Shown here one piece after another: positions 52,799 through 61,695 of a stretch of DNA of 64,000 nt; position 1 is the first letter of the stretch; every line of letters starts with the position of its first letter. The translations under genes and the position numbers were made by a program. This stretch comes from CALFXN01 sp937957815 (GTDB lineage Bacteria > Synergistota > Synergistia > Synergistales > Aminobacteriaceae), in assembly GCA_036788195.1 (NCBI GenBank), contig DAIQNX010000010.1, positions 25,573 through 89,572 on the forward strand. The letters are read 5' to 3'. The notes below the pieces were generated by a model. It did not search any database, was not told where the DNA came from, and worked only from the letters and a program-made list of their open reading frames with translations.

Positions 52799-54151
52799 AT
52801 GAGCCCGGAGTTCCATTACGCATTCGACAACATTCCGCTTCCGGTCCTGATTCTGGATGCGAAGGGACACTGCGAGTTCGTGAACCGGGCGCGGCTCGAC
52901 TTCACGGGAAGAAGGATGCAGGACGAACTCGAATGGGGCTGGCTCGAAGATGTCCACCCGGAAGATCGCGCGACCTACGTGAACAGCTGTCGCATCGCGT
53001 GTCGTACGGCCGCCCCCGTCCGTATGGAATATCGTCTCCGTTACCGGGACGGATCGTACCGGAGCGTACTCGAATCGGGACGTGTCCTCGACGAGGAGGG
53101 TGACCCGGAGCCCCGGATTCTCGGAGTCTGCACCGACGTGACCGACGTCCGGAATTTCATGGAAGCGCTGACGAACAGCGAACGTCGCTTCCGCTCCCTC
53201 TACGAGTGCATGTCCGAAGTCGTCGCATTGCATCGGCTGATCCGCGACGAACGCGGAGTTCCGGTCGACTACAGGATTCTCGATGTCAACCCGGCGTTCG
53301 AGAGGATCATAGGCTTCCCGCGAAGCCGTGCCATCGGCTCAACCGCGTCTGATCTCTACGGCACGGGCGACGCTCCCTATATCTCGGTCTACGCGCAGGT
53401 CGCCGAAACGGGGCAGTCGTTCGCGTTCGACACCTACTACCCGCCGCTGCGAAAACACTTCCGGATCTCAGTTTTTTCTCCCGAGCACGACACGTTCGCG
53501 ACCGTAACGTCCGACATCACGCTGTGGAAGGAAGCCGAGGTCCGCCTCGCGGAAAACTACGCCCGTCTCCGGGGTCTCTTCGACAGTATCGTGACGGCGT
53601 TTTCCTGCATCGTCGAAAAGCGGGATCCGTATACCGGAGGGCACCAGCGAAGGAGCGCCGCGCTCGCCGAAGCTATCGCGGCGCTCCTTCGCGTCGACGA
53701 CGACACGAAGGAATCCATCCGGATCGCGGCGCTGCTCCACGACATCGGCAACGTCGAAATTCCATCGCAGATCCTGAACAAACCCGGTCCGCTTTCGGAG
53801 GCGGAATTCGAGATCGTGAAGACCCACCCGACGGCGGGGTTCGAAATCCTCTCGGGAATCGAATTTCCGTGGCCGCTTGCCGAAATCGTCCTTCAGCACC
53901 ACGAGCGCCTCGACGGATCGGGATATCCGACGGGACTTTCAGGGGATTCGATCCGCCGCGAGGCGAAAATTCTCGCCGTCGCCGACGTCGCGGAGGCGAT
54001 GGCTTCCCACCGGCCGTACCGTCCGGCGCACGATCTCGACACCGTCATGCGTTATTTTCGAGAAACGGCCCGCGACGCATTCGACCCGGCCGTCGTCTCT
54101 GCCCTCGGCGAGCTTCGCGACAACGGTCTCCTCGGTCGAATCCTCGGCTGA
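52799..54151 (+). CDS. PAS-PAS-HD-GYP cyclic-di-GMP phosphodiesterase
   Basis: The 450-residue cytosolic protein has a PAS/PAC domain (about 1-115, ILGVCTDVTDVRNFMEAL), a second PAS (125-245) and an HD-GYP output domain. The HD is in AALLHDIGNVEIPSQILNKP; the diagnostic HHERLDGSGYPTGLSGDSI contains the GYP motif; AVADVAEAMASHRPYRPA follows. HD-GYP domains with these residues hydrolyse c-di-GMP. Adjacent kinase and chemoreceptor genes suggest a sensory locus. GGGGGAGTGACGC precedes the ATG. Confidence 0.93.
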   Translation: MSPEFHYAFDNIPLPVLILDAKGHCEFVNRARLDFTGRRMQDELEWGWLEDVHPEDRATYVNSCRIACRTAAPVRMEYRLRYRDGSYRSVLESGRVLDEEGDPEPRILGVCTDVTDVRNFMEALTNSERRFRSLYECMSEVVALHRLIRDERGVPVDYRILDVNPAFERIIGFPRSRAIGSTASDLYGTGDAPYISVYAQVAETGQSFAFDTYYPPLRKHFRISVFSPEHDTFATVTSDITLWKEAEVRLAENYARLRGLFDSIVTAFSCIVEKRDPYTGGHQRRSAALAEAIAALLRVDDDTKESIRIAALLHDIGNVEIPSQILNKPGPLSEAEFEIVKTHPTAGFEILSGIEFPWPLAEIVLQHHERLDGSGYPTGLSGDSIRREAKILAVADVAEAMASHRPYRPAHDLDTVMRYFRETARDAFDPAVVSALGELRDNGLLGRILG

Positions 54152-54178
54152 ATCCAATCTCCTGTCCGGAAAATGCGA

Positions 54179-54208
54179 AAGGCCGCCCGGATCGCTCCGG
54201 GCGGCCTT
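54179..54208. terminator. Bidirectional terminator between HD-GYP and opp genes
   Basis: A perfect 12-bp stem (54179-54190 with 54197-54208) with a 6-base loop is flanked by short A/T runs on both sides. Confidence 0.8.
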
Positions 54209-54229
54209 CGTTCGCGCGTCGACGTCGCC

Positions 54230-55831
54230 TTACTTCGCGATCTCGACGCCGCGGAAGAAGTCCCAGTTCCGCGGGGAGATATAGAGCCCCTTCACGGTCG
54301 GCTTGACCATGTACGGCGTCGCGTAGAAATAGATCGGCGCGACGATCGAATCCTTCATGAGGATCTCTTCCGCCTTGCGGAAGTTTTCGGCGCGCTTCGC
54401 CGGATCGTCGGCGGACATGGCCGCTTTCACGAATTTGTCATAATCGGCATTCGCAAGCCCGATGACGTTCTCGGGGAATCCGGTCACGAACAGCTCGAAG
54501 AGGCTTCCCGCATCGAAGAAGTCGACGAGATACGCATGACGCGCAAGGTCGTAGTTCTTCTGGATCCGAGTGTCGATGAACACCTTCCACTCCTGGTTCG
54601 CCAGCTCGACCGTGACGCCGAGGTTCTGCTTCCACATGGCCTGGAGCGCTTCGGCCACACCCTTGTTGATGACGCTCGTGTTATAGGTGTAGGTCACCTT
54701 CGGGAACCCCTTGCCGTCCGGATACCCGGCTTCGGCGAGGAGCTTCTTCGCCTCGGCGACATCCGCTCGGACCGGGAGATACTTCGGCGACTCGGCACGG
54801 AAATCCTTGTCCTTCGACCCTCCCGGGATCACATCGGGGATGAAGCCGACGGCTGGCTTCTGTCCGCCCTGCGTCACCTTCGCGACCATCGCCTCGCGGT
54901 CGATCGCGAGCGAGAAAGCCTTGCGCACGCGCGGGTCGTCCCAAGGTTTGCGCGTCAGATTGAAGCAGACGAAGGCCGTCCCGAGCGTCGGAGCGACCTT
55001 GGCCTCTCCCGCGGCGATGAGCTGGGGCACCATCGCGGGCGGGACGTTCTTGAAGTAGTCGATCTTGCCGGACTTGAACGCCGCGAGCGACGTATTGTCG
55101 TCGGCGATCATGACGAGACGGACCTTGTCGATCTTGACGTTCGCCGCGTCCCAGTAGTTCGGGTTCTTCGCGACCGTCATTTCGCTGTTGTGCTGCCAGT
55201 CTGTCAGGACGAACGGGCCATTGCAGACGATCGTCTCGGGCTTCGTCGTCCAGCCCCGGGGGTCCTTGTCGACGACATCGGGCCGTGCGGGGTAGAAGAC
55301 ATGATAGGCCAGGTAATCCAGGATCAGCGGCCACTTGTACTCGAGACGGATCTCGAACGTTTTGTCGTCGAGCGCCTTGAGCCCAACTTCCTCTTCCTTC
55401 GCCTTGCCCTCGTAGAACTTCTGGGCGTTCTTGATGAAGAACCCGTAATGCGAGTACGGGGAACCGACGTCGGCCCGAATCAACCGCAGGAAGCCGTAGC
55501 GGAAGTGCTCGGCCGTCATGGGCTTCCCGTCGGACCACTTCATGCCGTCGCGGAGATGGAAGACCCATGTCATTCCGTCGTCCTTCACGTCCCAGCTCTT
55601 CGCGTACCCCGGCTCGGGACGATCGTCGAAGCCGATGCGGACAAGTCCCTCGAAGATGTTGTAGATAACGGTCGAACCGTCCACGGCATTGTTCAGGACC
55701 GGATCGATCGTCCTCGGTTCGACGCGCAGATTGTAGACGAACGTCTTCTCGTCGGCAGCCGCAACGCCGGCCAGCGACGCGCACACCATAATCACCAGGG
55801 TGCAGAGTGCGAATAGCGTTTTCCTCGACAT
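54230..55831 (-). CDS. oppA: Oligopeptide ABC transporter substrate-binding protein
   Basis: The 533-residue SBP_bac_5 protein has a signal peptide (MSRKTLFALCTLVIMVCASL, cleaved near GVAAADE). OppA-type features follow: YNLRVEPRTIDPVLNNAVDG, FHLRDGMKWSDGKPMTAEHF, NGPFVLTDWQHNSEMTVAKN and FNLTRKPWDDPRVRKAFSLA. It is last in the opp operon, 35 bases after oppF. It binds peptides in the periplasm. It is more distant from the two DppA proteins than they are from each other. Confidence 0.94.
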   Translation of the reverse strand: MSRKTLFALCTLVIMVCASLAGVAAADEKTFVYNLRVEPRTIDPVLNNAVDGSTVIYNIFEGLVRIGFDDRPEPGYAKSWDVKDDGMTWVFHLRDGMKWSDGKPMTAEHFRYGFLRLIRADVGSPYSHYGFFIKNAQKFYEGKAKEEEVGLKALDDKTFEIRLEYKWPLILDYLAYHVFYPARPDVVDKDPRGWTTKPETIVCNGPFVLTDWQHNSEMTVAKNPNYWDAANVKIDKVRLVMIADDNTSLAAFKSGKIDYFKNVPPAMVPQLIAAGEAKVAPTLGTAFVCFNLTRKPWDDPRVRKAFSLAIDREAMVAKVTQGGQKPAVGFIPDVIPGGSKDKDFRAESPKYLPVRADVAEAKKLLAEAGYPDGKGFPKVTYTYNTSVINKGVAEALQAMWKQNLGVTVELANQEWKVFIDTRIQKNYDLARHAYLVDFFDAGSLFELFVTGFPENVIGLANADYDKFVKAAMSADDPAKRAENFRKAEEILMKDSIVAPIYFYATPYMVKPTVKGLYISPRNWDFFRGVEIAK

Positions 55832-55866
55832 TGTGAACCAATCCCTCCTCAGTTTTTTTCGATGGA

Positions 55867-56817
55867 TCACTTGACGAGACAGGCGCAATAGTGACCGTTG
55901 CCGCGATCCGTCAGTTCCGGAACCACCTCCCTGCATCTGGATTCGGCGTATCGGCAGCGCGTATGGAACTTGCAGCCCGGCGGTGGATTGATCGGGTTCG
56001 GGATCTCTCCTTCGAGCGGGATTCTCCGCCGTTCGTCCGCCCGGTCCGGGTCGGGAACGGGGATCGCCGAGAGGAGCGCTTCGGTGTACGGGTGCAGCGG
56101 CCTGGTATAGAGTTCGTTGCTTCCGGCGATCTCGACCATCGTCCCCAGGTACATCACCGCGATGCGATCGCTGATATGCTTGACCATCGAGAGATCGTGC
56201 GCGATGAAGAGATACGTGAGGGAGAACTCCTTCTGGAGATCTTCGAGCGTGTTCACGATCTGCGCCTGGATGGAGACGTCGAGCGCCGAGATCGGTTCGT
56301 CGCAGACGATGAATTCCGGCGACGCGGCGAGCGACCGGGCAATCCCGATCCGCTGACGCTGCCCCCCCGAAAATTCGTGCGGATACCGGTTGGCGTGCTC
56401 CGAGTTGAGGCCGACGGTTCGCAGAAGTTCCCGCGCGCGTTCCCGGCGTTCCCTCGGCGCGTGAAGCGAGTGGATCGTCATCGGCTCCATGACGATATCC
56501 CCAACCGTCATCCTGGGATTCAGCGACGCATACGGATCCTGGAAGATCATCTGCATCCGCCGCCTGAACGGGAGCATCTCGCGCTGCGAGAGATGCGCGA
56601 GGTCCGTCCCGTCGAACACGATCTCCCCCGCCGTCGGGTCGTACAGCCGGATGATCGACCGCCCAACGGTCGTCTTTCCGCACCCCGACTCGCCGACGAG
56701 CCCGAGAGTCTCGCCGCGCCCGATCGAAAACGAAACGCCGTCGACCGCCCGGGCAGCCTGATGCCGTCCGACCCGGAAGTGCATCGCGAGATTCCTGACC
56801 TCGAGAAGCGCGCTCAT
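55867..56817 (-). CDS. oppF: Oligopeptide ABC transporter ATPase OppF
   Basis: The 316-residue ATPase has Walker A GLVGESGCGKTTVGRS, the Q-loop MIFQDPYASLNPRM, ABC signature EFSGGQRQRIGIARSLA, Walker B FIVCDEPISALDVS and the switch His in LFIAHDLSMVK. The C-terminal oligopeptide extension (PINPPPGCKFHTRCRYAESR) has cysteines that may bind an iron-sulfur cluster, as in OppD/F proteins. It overlaps oppD by four bases. Confidence 0.95.
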   Translation of the reverse strand: MSALLEVRNLAMHFRVGRHQAARAVDGVSFSIGRGETLGLVGESGCGKTTVGRSIIRLYDPTAGEIVFDGTDLAHLSQREMLPFRRRMQMIFQDPYASLNPRMTVGDIVMEPMTIHSLHAPRERRERARELLRTVGLNSEHANRYPHEFSGGQRQRIGIARSLAASPEFIVCDEPISALDVSIQAQIVNTLEDLQKEFSLTYLFIAHDLSMVKHISDRIAVMYLGTMVEIAGSNELYTRPLHPYTEALLSAIPVPDPDRADERRRIPLEGEIPNPINPPPGCKFHTRCRYAESRCREVVPELTDRGNGHYCACLVK

Positions 56818-57818
56818 GCGCACGCACCCCCCGCGACGGACCGGGCACATCTCCGGTCGTGAAGCCAGCAGGTCGCGACGTGCCCCTCCGAAAGCGACGT
56901 CGGTCCGGGCGGCAATTCCATGCAGACGCGCATCGTCTCGGGGCACCGCGCCGCGAACGGGCACCCGGGGGGCGGGTTCAGCAGGTCCGGTGGCTGCCCT
57001 TCGATCGGAACCAGGCGTTCGCGGACGAGAGTGTCCGGGTTCGGCACGGAGTGCAGCAACCCTTTCGTATACGGATGGCCGGGTGCGTAGAAGATATCCT
57101 TTCGCGTTCCGCGTTCGACGATGCGTCCGCCGTACATGACGACCACGCGGTCGGCCATCCCGGCGATGACGCCGAGGTCGTGCGTGATCAGGATAATCGA
57201 CGTCCCGGTACGCGCCTGAAGCGCCTTCATGAGTTCGAGGATCTGGGCCTGGATCGTGACGTCGAGCGCCGTCGTCGGCTCGTCGGCGATCAGGAGCGCG
57301 GGGTCGCACGTCATCGCCATCGCGATCATGATGCGCTGCCGCTGCCCACCGGAGAACTGGTGCGGATACTGGTCGATCCTTTTCTCCGCCGGACAGATCC
57401 CGACGTGACGGAGCATTTCGATCGCGCGTTCGCGCGCCTGCGTCTTCGTCATTCCCCTGTGCCGGATCAGAGGTTCCATAAGCTGGTATCCGACGCTCAG
57501 AACCGGGTTCAGGCTCGTCATCGGATCCTGGAAGATCATTCCGATCCTGTTCCCGCGGAGGTGTGCGACCGTCTCGTCGTCCGCCTCCGCGAGCTCCATT
57601 CCGTCGAAACGGATGTTTCCGCCAACGACGCGTCCGGACGTCCCCAGAAGGCGCAGGATCGAGAGCATCGTCACGCTCTTGCCGCTCCCCGACTCTCCGA
57701 CGATTCCGAGAACCTCTCCGCGCCGCAGCGAGAGCGAAACGTCCCGCACCGCACGGACCTCTCCGGCGGGCGTGAAGAACGACGTATAGAGGTTCGTGAT
57801 CTCGAGAAGCGTATCCAT
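56814..57818 (-). CDS. oppD: Oligopeptide ABC transporter ATPase OppD
   Basis: The 334-residue ATPase shows Walker A GIVGESGSGKSVTMLS, IFQDPMTSLNPVLSVGYQLM, signature QFSGGQRQRIMIAMAMT, Walker B LLIADEPTTALDVT and LITHDLGVIAGMADR. The C-terminal LLNPPPGCPFAARCPETMRV is the Opp/Dpp-specific domain. It pairs with OppF to energise OppBC, and may also serve DppBC, which lack their own ATPases in this window. Confidence 0.95.
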   Translation of the reverse strand: MDTLLEITNLYTSFFTPAGEVRAVRDVSLSLRRGEVLGIVGESGSGKSVTMLSILRLLGTSGRVVGGNIRFDGMELAEADDETVAHLRGNRIGMIFQDPMTSLNPVLSVGYQLMEPLIRHRGMTKTQARERAIEMLRHVGICPAEKRIDQYPHQFSGGQRQRIMIAMAMTCDPALLIADEPTTALDVTIQAQILELMKALQARTGTSIILITHDLGVIAGMADRVVVMYGGRIVERGTRKDIFYAPGHPYTKGLLHSVPNPDTLVRERLVPIEGQPPDLLNPPPGCPFAARCPETMRVCMELPPGPTSLSEGHVATCWLHDRRCARSVAGGACA

Positions 57819-57826
57819 CTGGGACC

Positions 57827-58786
57827 TCACTTTCGCAGCCTCGGGTCGAGCGCGTCGCGGAGACCGTCGCCGAGGAAGTTGAACGCGAGGATCGTGACCG
57901 AGATCGCAGCCGCGGGGAAGAAGAGCTGGTACGGATAGATCGCGAGCGTGTTGATCGCGTCGCTCGTCAGAACGCCCCAGCTCGCCATGGGGGCCGACAC
58001 GCCGAGGCCGATGAAGCTCAGGAACGCCTCGACGAAGATCGCCTGCGGGATCGAGAACGTCAGCGTGACGAGGATCGGTCCCATCGCGTTCGGGATCAGG
58101 TGTCGCAGCAGGATCCGCCGGAGCGACGCGCCGAGGACGCGGGCCGCGAGAACGAACTCCTCGTTCTTGATCCGGATCGTCTCCGCTCGGACGATCCTGG
58201 CCATCGACGCCCAGTACGAGATCCCGAGCGTCAGGAAGATGCTCTTGAGTCCCGGCCCGATGACGACCATGAGCAAAATGACGTAGATCATCAGCGGGAT
58301 GCTGTGAATCGCGTCGACGATGCGCATCATGACGTTGTCGGCGCGCCCTCCGAGGTACCCCGAGATTCCGCCGTAGACCACGCCGATCGTGAGGTTGATC
58401 AGACTCGCAACGAGGCCGACGGCCAGCGATATCCGAGCGCCGTACAGCACCCGCACGAACAGGTCGCGCCCGAACATGTCCGTTCCGAAAAGGTGCGTTC
58501 CGGACGGCGCCTCGTTCGCGACGAGGAAGTCCTGCGCGTCGTATTCGTAGGCCGACAACATCGGGCCGAACGCCGCGAAGAGCACGACGATCACGATGAC
58601 GGCGAGCCCTCCCATCGCGAGCGGGTCCGCCTTCAGCCGCCGCCACGCATCCTGCCAGTAGCTCACGCTCTCGCGGAGGAATTCGTCCTTTCGTTTCTCG
58701 TCGTCGCTCACACGCTCGAAGAGTGCCGGATCGATCGTCGAGAGCGACGCTTCCGAGGCGCCGTTTCCGCTTCTCATCGTCTCCAT
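57827..58786 (-). CDS. oppC: Oligopeptide ABC transporter permease OppC
   Basis: The 319-residue permease has an N-terminal cytoplasmic extension (residues 1-55), then the first span and HLFGTDMFGRDLFVRVLYGA. The EAA loop EEFVLAARVLGASLRRILLR and the terminal NFLGDGLRDALDPRLRK are diagnostic. Translated eight bases before oppD on the same transcript. Confidence 0.94.
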   Translation of the reverse strand: METMRSGNGASEASLSTIDPALFERVSDDEKRKDEFLRESVSYWQDAWRRLKADPLAMGGLAVIVIVVLFAAFGPMLSAYEYDAQDFLVANEAPSGTHLFGTDMFGRDLFVRVLYGARISLAVGLVASLINLTIGVVYGGISGYLGGRADNVMMRIVDAIHSIPLMIYVILLMVVIGPGLKSIFLTLGISYWASMARIVRAETIRIKNEEFVLAARVLGASLRRILLRHLIPNAMGPILVTLTFSIPQAIFVEAFLSFIGLGVSAPMASWGVLTSDAINTLAIYPYQLFFPAAAISVTILAFNFLGDGLRDALDPRLRK

Positions 58787-58795
58787 GGTCGCCTC

Positions 58796-59716
58796 TCAGC
58801 CTCCGAGCTTGATTCGCGGGTCGATGAAGCCGTAGCAGATGTCCACGACAAGATTCAGACTCACGAGCAACGCGCTGTAGAAGACCGTGACTCCCATGAT
58901 CGTCGTGTAGTCGCGGTTCTGGATGCTCGTCACGAAGAAGGTTCCGAGCCCCGGCACACCGTAGATCTGCTCCACGACGAAGCTTCCGGTAAGGATTCCC
59001 GCCGCGAGCGGACCGAGGTACGTCACGACCGGGATCACGGCGTTCCTGAGCGCGTGGATGTAGACGACCGTACGTTCGCGCAGTCCTTTGGAACGGGCGG
59101 TCCGGATATAGTCCTGCTGGATGACCTCGAGCATGCTCGACCTGGTCAGGCGCGAAATGAATGCCGTCGGGTACCCGGCGAGCGTGATCGCCGGAAGGAT
59201 CGCCGTCGAGATCCCCTCCCAGAAGCCCACCGTCACGATTCCAAGCCGGTACGCGAAGATGTAGACCATCAGGGTCGCGATCACGTAGTTCGGGATCGTG
59301 ATGCCGAGCGTCGCCACGACCATGGCGCTCTTGTCCTGCCACCCGCCGCGCCTGAGCGCCGAGACAATCCCCGCCGGAACGCCGACGCCGAGAGCGATCA
59401 GGATCGCAAGCGACCCGATGAGAAGCGATATCGGAAAGCTGTTGCGTATGAGGTCGTTGACCGACATTCCCTCGTACCTGAAGGACGGTCCGAGATCGAA
59501 GCGTGCGAGACTCTGAAGATAGTGAAAGTACTGGACGTGGATGGGATCGTTCATGTGGTAGCGTTCGAGAACCTTCGTGAGAATCTGGGGGGGGATCGCT
59601 TTCTCGTCGGTAAAAGGACCGCCCGGGATGGCGCGCATCAGGAAGAACGTGAGCGTGATGACGACGAACAAGGTGACGGCGCTGGTCCAGATACGCTGAA
59701 AGATATACCGGCTCAT
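58796..59716 (-). CDS. oppB: Oligopeptide ABC transporter permease OppB
   Basis: The 306-residue permease starts MSRYIFQRIWTSAVTLFVVI, has the AIPGGPFTDEK loop and the EAA motif QQDYIRTARSKGLRERTVVY. It ends CYGFIDPRIKLGG. It is first in the opp operon, with GGAAGGAGATCGAA before the ATG and a near-consensus promoter 45-70 bases upstream. Confidence 0.95.
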   Translation of the reverse strand: MSRYIFQRIWTSAVTLFVVITLTFFLMRAIPGGPFTDEKAIPPQILTKVLERYHMNDPIHVQYFHYLQSLARFDLGPSFRYEGMSVNDLIRNSFPISLLIGSLAILIALGVGVPAGIVSALRRGGWQDKSAMVVATLGITIPNYVIATLMVYIFAYRLGIVTVGFWEGISTAILPAITLAGYPTAFISRLTRSSMLEVIQQDYIRTARSKGLRERTVVYIHALRNAVIPVVTYLGPLAAGILTGSFVVEQIYGVPGLGTFFVTSIQNRDYTTIMGVTVFYSALLVSLNLVVDICYGFIDPRIKLGG

Positions 59717-59760
59717 TTCGATCTCCTTCCGGGAACAGAATGAATCCGAAATACAAGTTT

Positions 59761-59788
59761 ATTATAGCCTTTTCGCTATCCGGATCAA
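59761..59788 (-). promoter_or_regulatory. Promoter of the opp operon
   Basis: TTGATC (59788-59783) and a perfect TATAAT (59766-59761) on the minus strand are 16 bases apart. Confidence 0.75.
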
Positions 59789-59827
59789 CTGTATCCTTTT
59801 ATGTATCCAAAATTACGGGCAACAGAG

Positions 59828-59868
59828 TTGCATCTATGCGCCTCTTCTGCTAGTATTGTGAACACAAT
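59828..59868 (+). promoter_or_regulatory. Promoter and palindromic operator of the DAP dehydrogenase gene
   Basis: TTGCAT (59828-59833) and TAGTAT (59851-59856) are 17 bases apart. ATTGTG-AA-CACAAT (59855-59868) is a perfect six-base inverted repeat that overlaps the end of the -10 box and the start site, where a repressor would act. It lies 26 bases before the GTG start. Confidence 0.55.
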
Positions 59869-59893
59869 CACCTTCAATTAAGGAGGGATCGCA

Positions 59894-60928
59894 GTGTTTT
59901 CGCCAAAGATTCGAGTGGTCCAGTACGGGTGCGGAAAGATGGGGCGCGTGTTCCTCAGGTATCTTTACGAGAACGGAGCGGAGATCGTCGGAGCGATCGA
60001 CAGCAATCCCGCCGTCGTCGGAAGGGACGCGGGCGAAGTCGCCGGGCTCGGTTTCCGTCTCAACGTCCCAATACGGAGCGACGCGCGCGAAGTCTTCGAG
60101 GAGTGCGACGCCGACGCCTGCATCGTCGCGGTCGCCAGTCTCATGACCGATATGTACGCGCACCTGGAGATCCCCGTGAGCTACGGCGTCAGCACGATCA
60201 CGACCTGCGAGGAGGCCTTCTACCCGTGGACGACGTCTCCGTCGCTCACGAACCGGCTCGACCGGCTCGCCAAGGAGATGGGCTGCACCGTCACGGGGTG
60301 CGGCTACCAGGATGTCTTCTGGGGCAACCTGATTTCGGTCCTCGCCGGAGCCACGCATAAAATAACGCGCATCGAGGGCGTGACGAGCTATAACGTCGAG
60401 GATTACGGCATCGCGCTCGCGAAGGTCCACGGCTCGGGCCTGTCGATGGCGGACTTCGACCGGGACATCGCGCGCAACGATTCGCTGCCGTCCTACGTGT
60501 GGAACTCGAACGAATGGCTCTGCTCGCAGCTCGGCTTCACGATCAAATCGATGAAGCAGAAGCTCGTCCCCACGACGGCGAACGTCACGCTTCACTCGAC
60601 GACGCTCGGGATGGACATCCCGCAGGGGCACGCAACGGGGATGTCGGCGGTCGTCACGACCGAGACCTTCCAGGGGCCGGTCATCGAGACGCAGTGCGTC
60701 GGCAAGGTCTACGCCCCCGGCGAGACGGACTGCAACGACTGGACGATCCTCGGCGAGCCGGACACGACCGTGAAGATCGCCTGCCCCGCAACGGTCGAAC
60801 TGACGTGCGCGACGATCGTCAACCGGATTCCGCAGCTTCTGAACGCCCCGACGGGCTACGTCACGACCGAGAAGCTGCCGCCGGCGAAGTACCTCGCCTA
60901 CCCGATGGAGCACTACCTCGAAGAGTAG
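59894..60928 (+). CDS. 2,4-diaminopentanoate dehydrogenase-like NAD(P) oxidoreductase
   Basis: The 344-residue protein starts at a GTG (ribosome site AGGAGGGATCGCA). The N-terminus IRVVQYGCGKMGRVFLRYL with later EIVGAIDSNPAVVGRDAG is the Rossmann half of the dihydrodipicolinate-reductase-like family. Full-length similarity in pattern (CEEAFYPWTTSPSLTNRLDR, GCGYQDVFWGNLISVLAGAT) matches 2,4-diaminopentanoate dehydrogenase of anaerobic ornithine breakdown. That enzyme deaminates 2,4-diaminopentanoate to 2-amino-4-oxopentanoate. The expected partners (ornithine aminomutase, thiolase genes) are not adjacent. A strong terminator follows, so it is a single gene, divergent from opp. Confidence 0.82.
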   Translation: MFSPKIRVVQYGCGKMGRVFLRYLYENGAEIVGAIDSNPAVVGRDAGEVAGLGFRLNVPIRSDAREVFEECDADACIVAVASLMTDMYAHLEIPVSYGVSTITTCEEAFYPWTTSPSLTNRLDRLAKEMGCTVTGCGYQDVFWGNLISVLAGATHKITRIEGVTSYNVEDYGIALAKVHGSGLSMADFDRDIARNDSLPSYVWNSNEWLCSQLGFTIKSMKQKLVPTTANVTLHSTTLGMDIPQGHATGMSAVVTTETFQGPVIETQCVGKVYAPGETDCNDWTILGEPDTTVKIACPATVELTCATIVNRIPQLLNAPTGYVTTEKLPPAKYLAYPMEHYLEE

Positions 60929-60966
60929 CTTTCATCTGTCAGGATGACCGTGATACAACAGGGAAC

Positions 60967-61009
60967 GACGCGGGACGCAAAAAAACAGCTTGCGTCCCGC
61001 GTCTTTTTT
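60967..61009 (+). terminator. Strong terminator after the DAP dehydrogenase gene
   Basis: A perfect 14-bp stem (60967-60980 with 60990-61003) with a 9-base A-rich loop is followed by six T residues. Confidence 0.93.
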
Positions 61010-61086
61010 CGTACCATATGATATGGATCGTGACGGTTGTACGCGTCCGTCGTCCGAATATCCGGAACACGAGGGAGAGGGGAAAG

Positions 61087-61584
61087 ATGAAGGCCAGATC
61101 CACCGCAGTGCTTGCCGTGTGCGCCATGCTCTTCGCAGGATGCGTCGCCGCCGTTCCCTGCGGCGCCCAAACGGCCGCCGTTTTCCCGGAGAAATGCGTT
61201 GTCGCGGCCGGGGCGACCGAACTGGACATCGCCGCGCTGTTCGACAGATGGAACGAGGCGCTCAGGTCCGGGGATCCGGAGAAGGTCGCCAACCTGTACG
61301 CCGAACGGTCGATCCTCCTGCCGACACTCTCGAACACGCCCCGCCTCACGCGCGGAGAAAAGGTCGACTACTTCCGCCACTTTCTCGAGCGTCGGCCGTC
61401 CGGAGAGATCGTCATGCGACAGATTTCGATCGGAGCCGACATCGCCGTCGACACCGGCCTGTACACGTTCCACTACGCGACGACGGGCGAAAGCGTGCGG
61501 GCGCGCTACAGCTTCACCTACCGCTGGAACGGCGACAACTGGCGCATCGTCAGCCACCACTCGTCCGTCATGCCGGAGAAATAG
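61087..61584 (+). CDS. Putative lipoprotein with SnoaL/DUF4440-like domain
   Basis: The 165-residue protein has a lipoprotein signal: charged start, hydrophobic core (AVLAVCAMLFAGC) and lipobox LFAGC, so it is probably lipid-anchored at Cys18. The mature part LDIAALFDRWNEALRSGDPE, VANLYAERSILLPTLSNTPR, ending FTYRWNGDNWRIVSHHSSVM, matches the cystatin-like SnoaL/SgcJ-type alpha+beta barrel. Such domains have binding or association roles; no active site can be named. GGGGAAAG precedes the ATG. Single gene between a terminator and the AT-richer island. Confidence 0.78.
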   Translation: MKARSTAVLAVCAMLFAGCVAAVPCGAQTAAVFPEKCVVAAGATELDIAALFDRWNEALRSGDPEKVANLYAERSILLPTLSNTPRLTRGEKVDYFRHFLERRPSGEIVMRQISIGADIAVDTGLYTFHYATTGESVRARYSFTYRWNGDNWRIVSHHSSVMPEK

Positions 61585-61695
61585 GCGGGTAGCATCGGAA
61601 AAACGGAAGACGATGAACCTTTCGGCGCTTGTAACGGAGACATTACATTCCAAGCAGGCTTAGCTGGGGAATGGCACGGATTGGAGGGTGGAATA

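Noticed and set aside
56814..59756. A 980-residue fusion containing OppD
   Set aside because: The first 640 codons are a shadow frame of oppB and oppC; OppD begins at the ATG at 57818.
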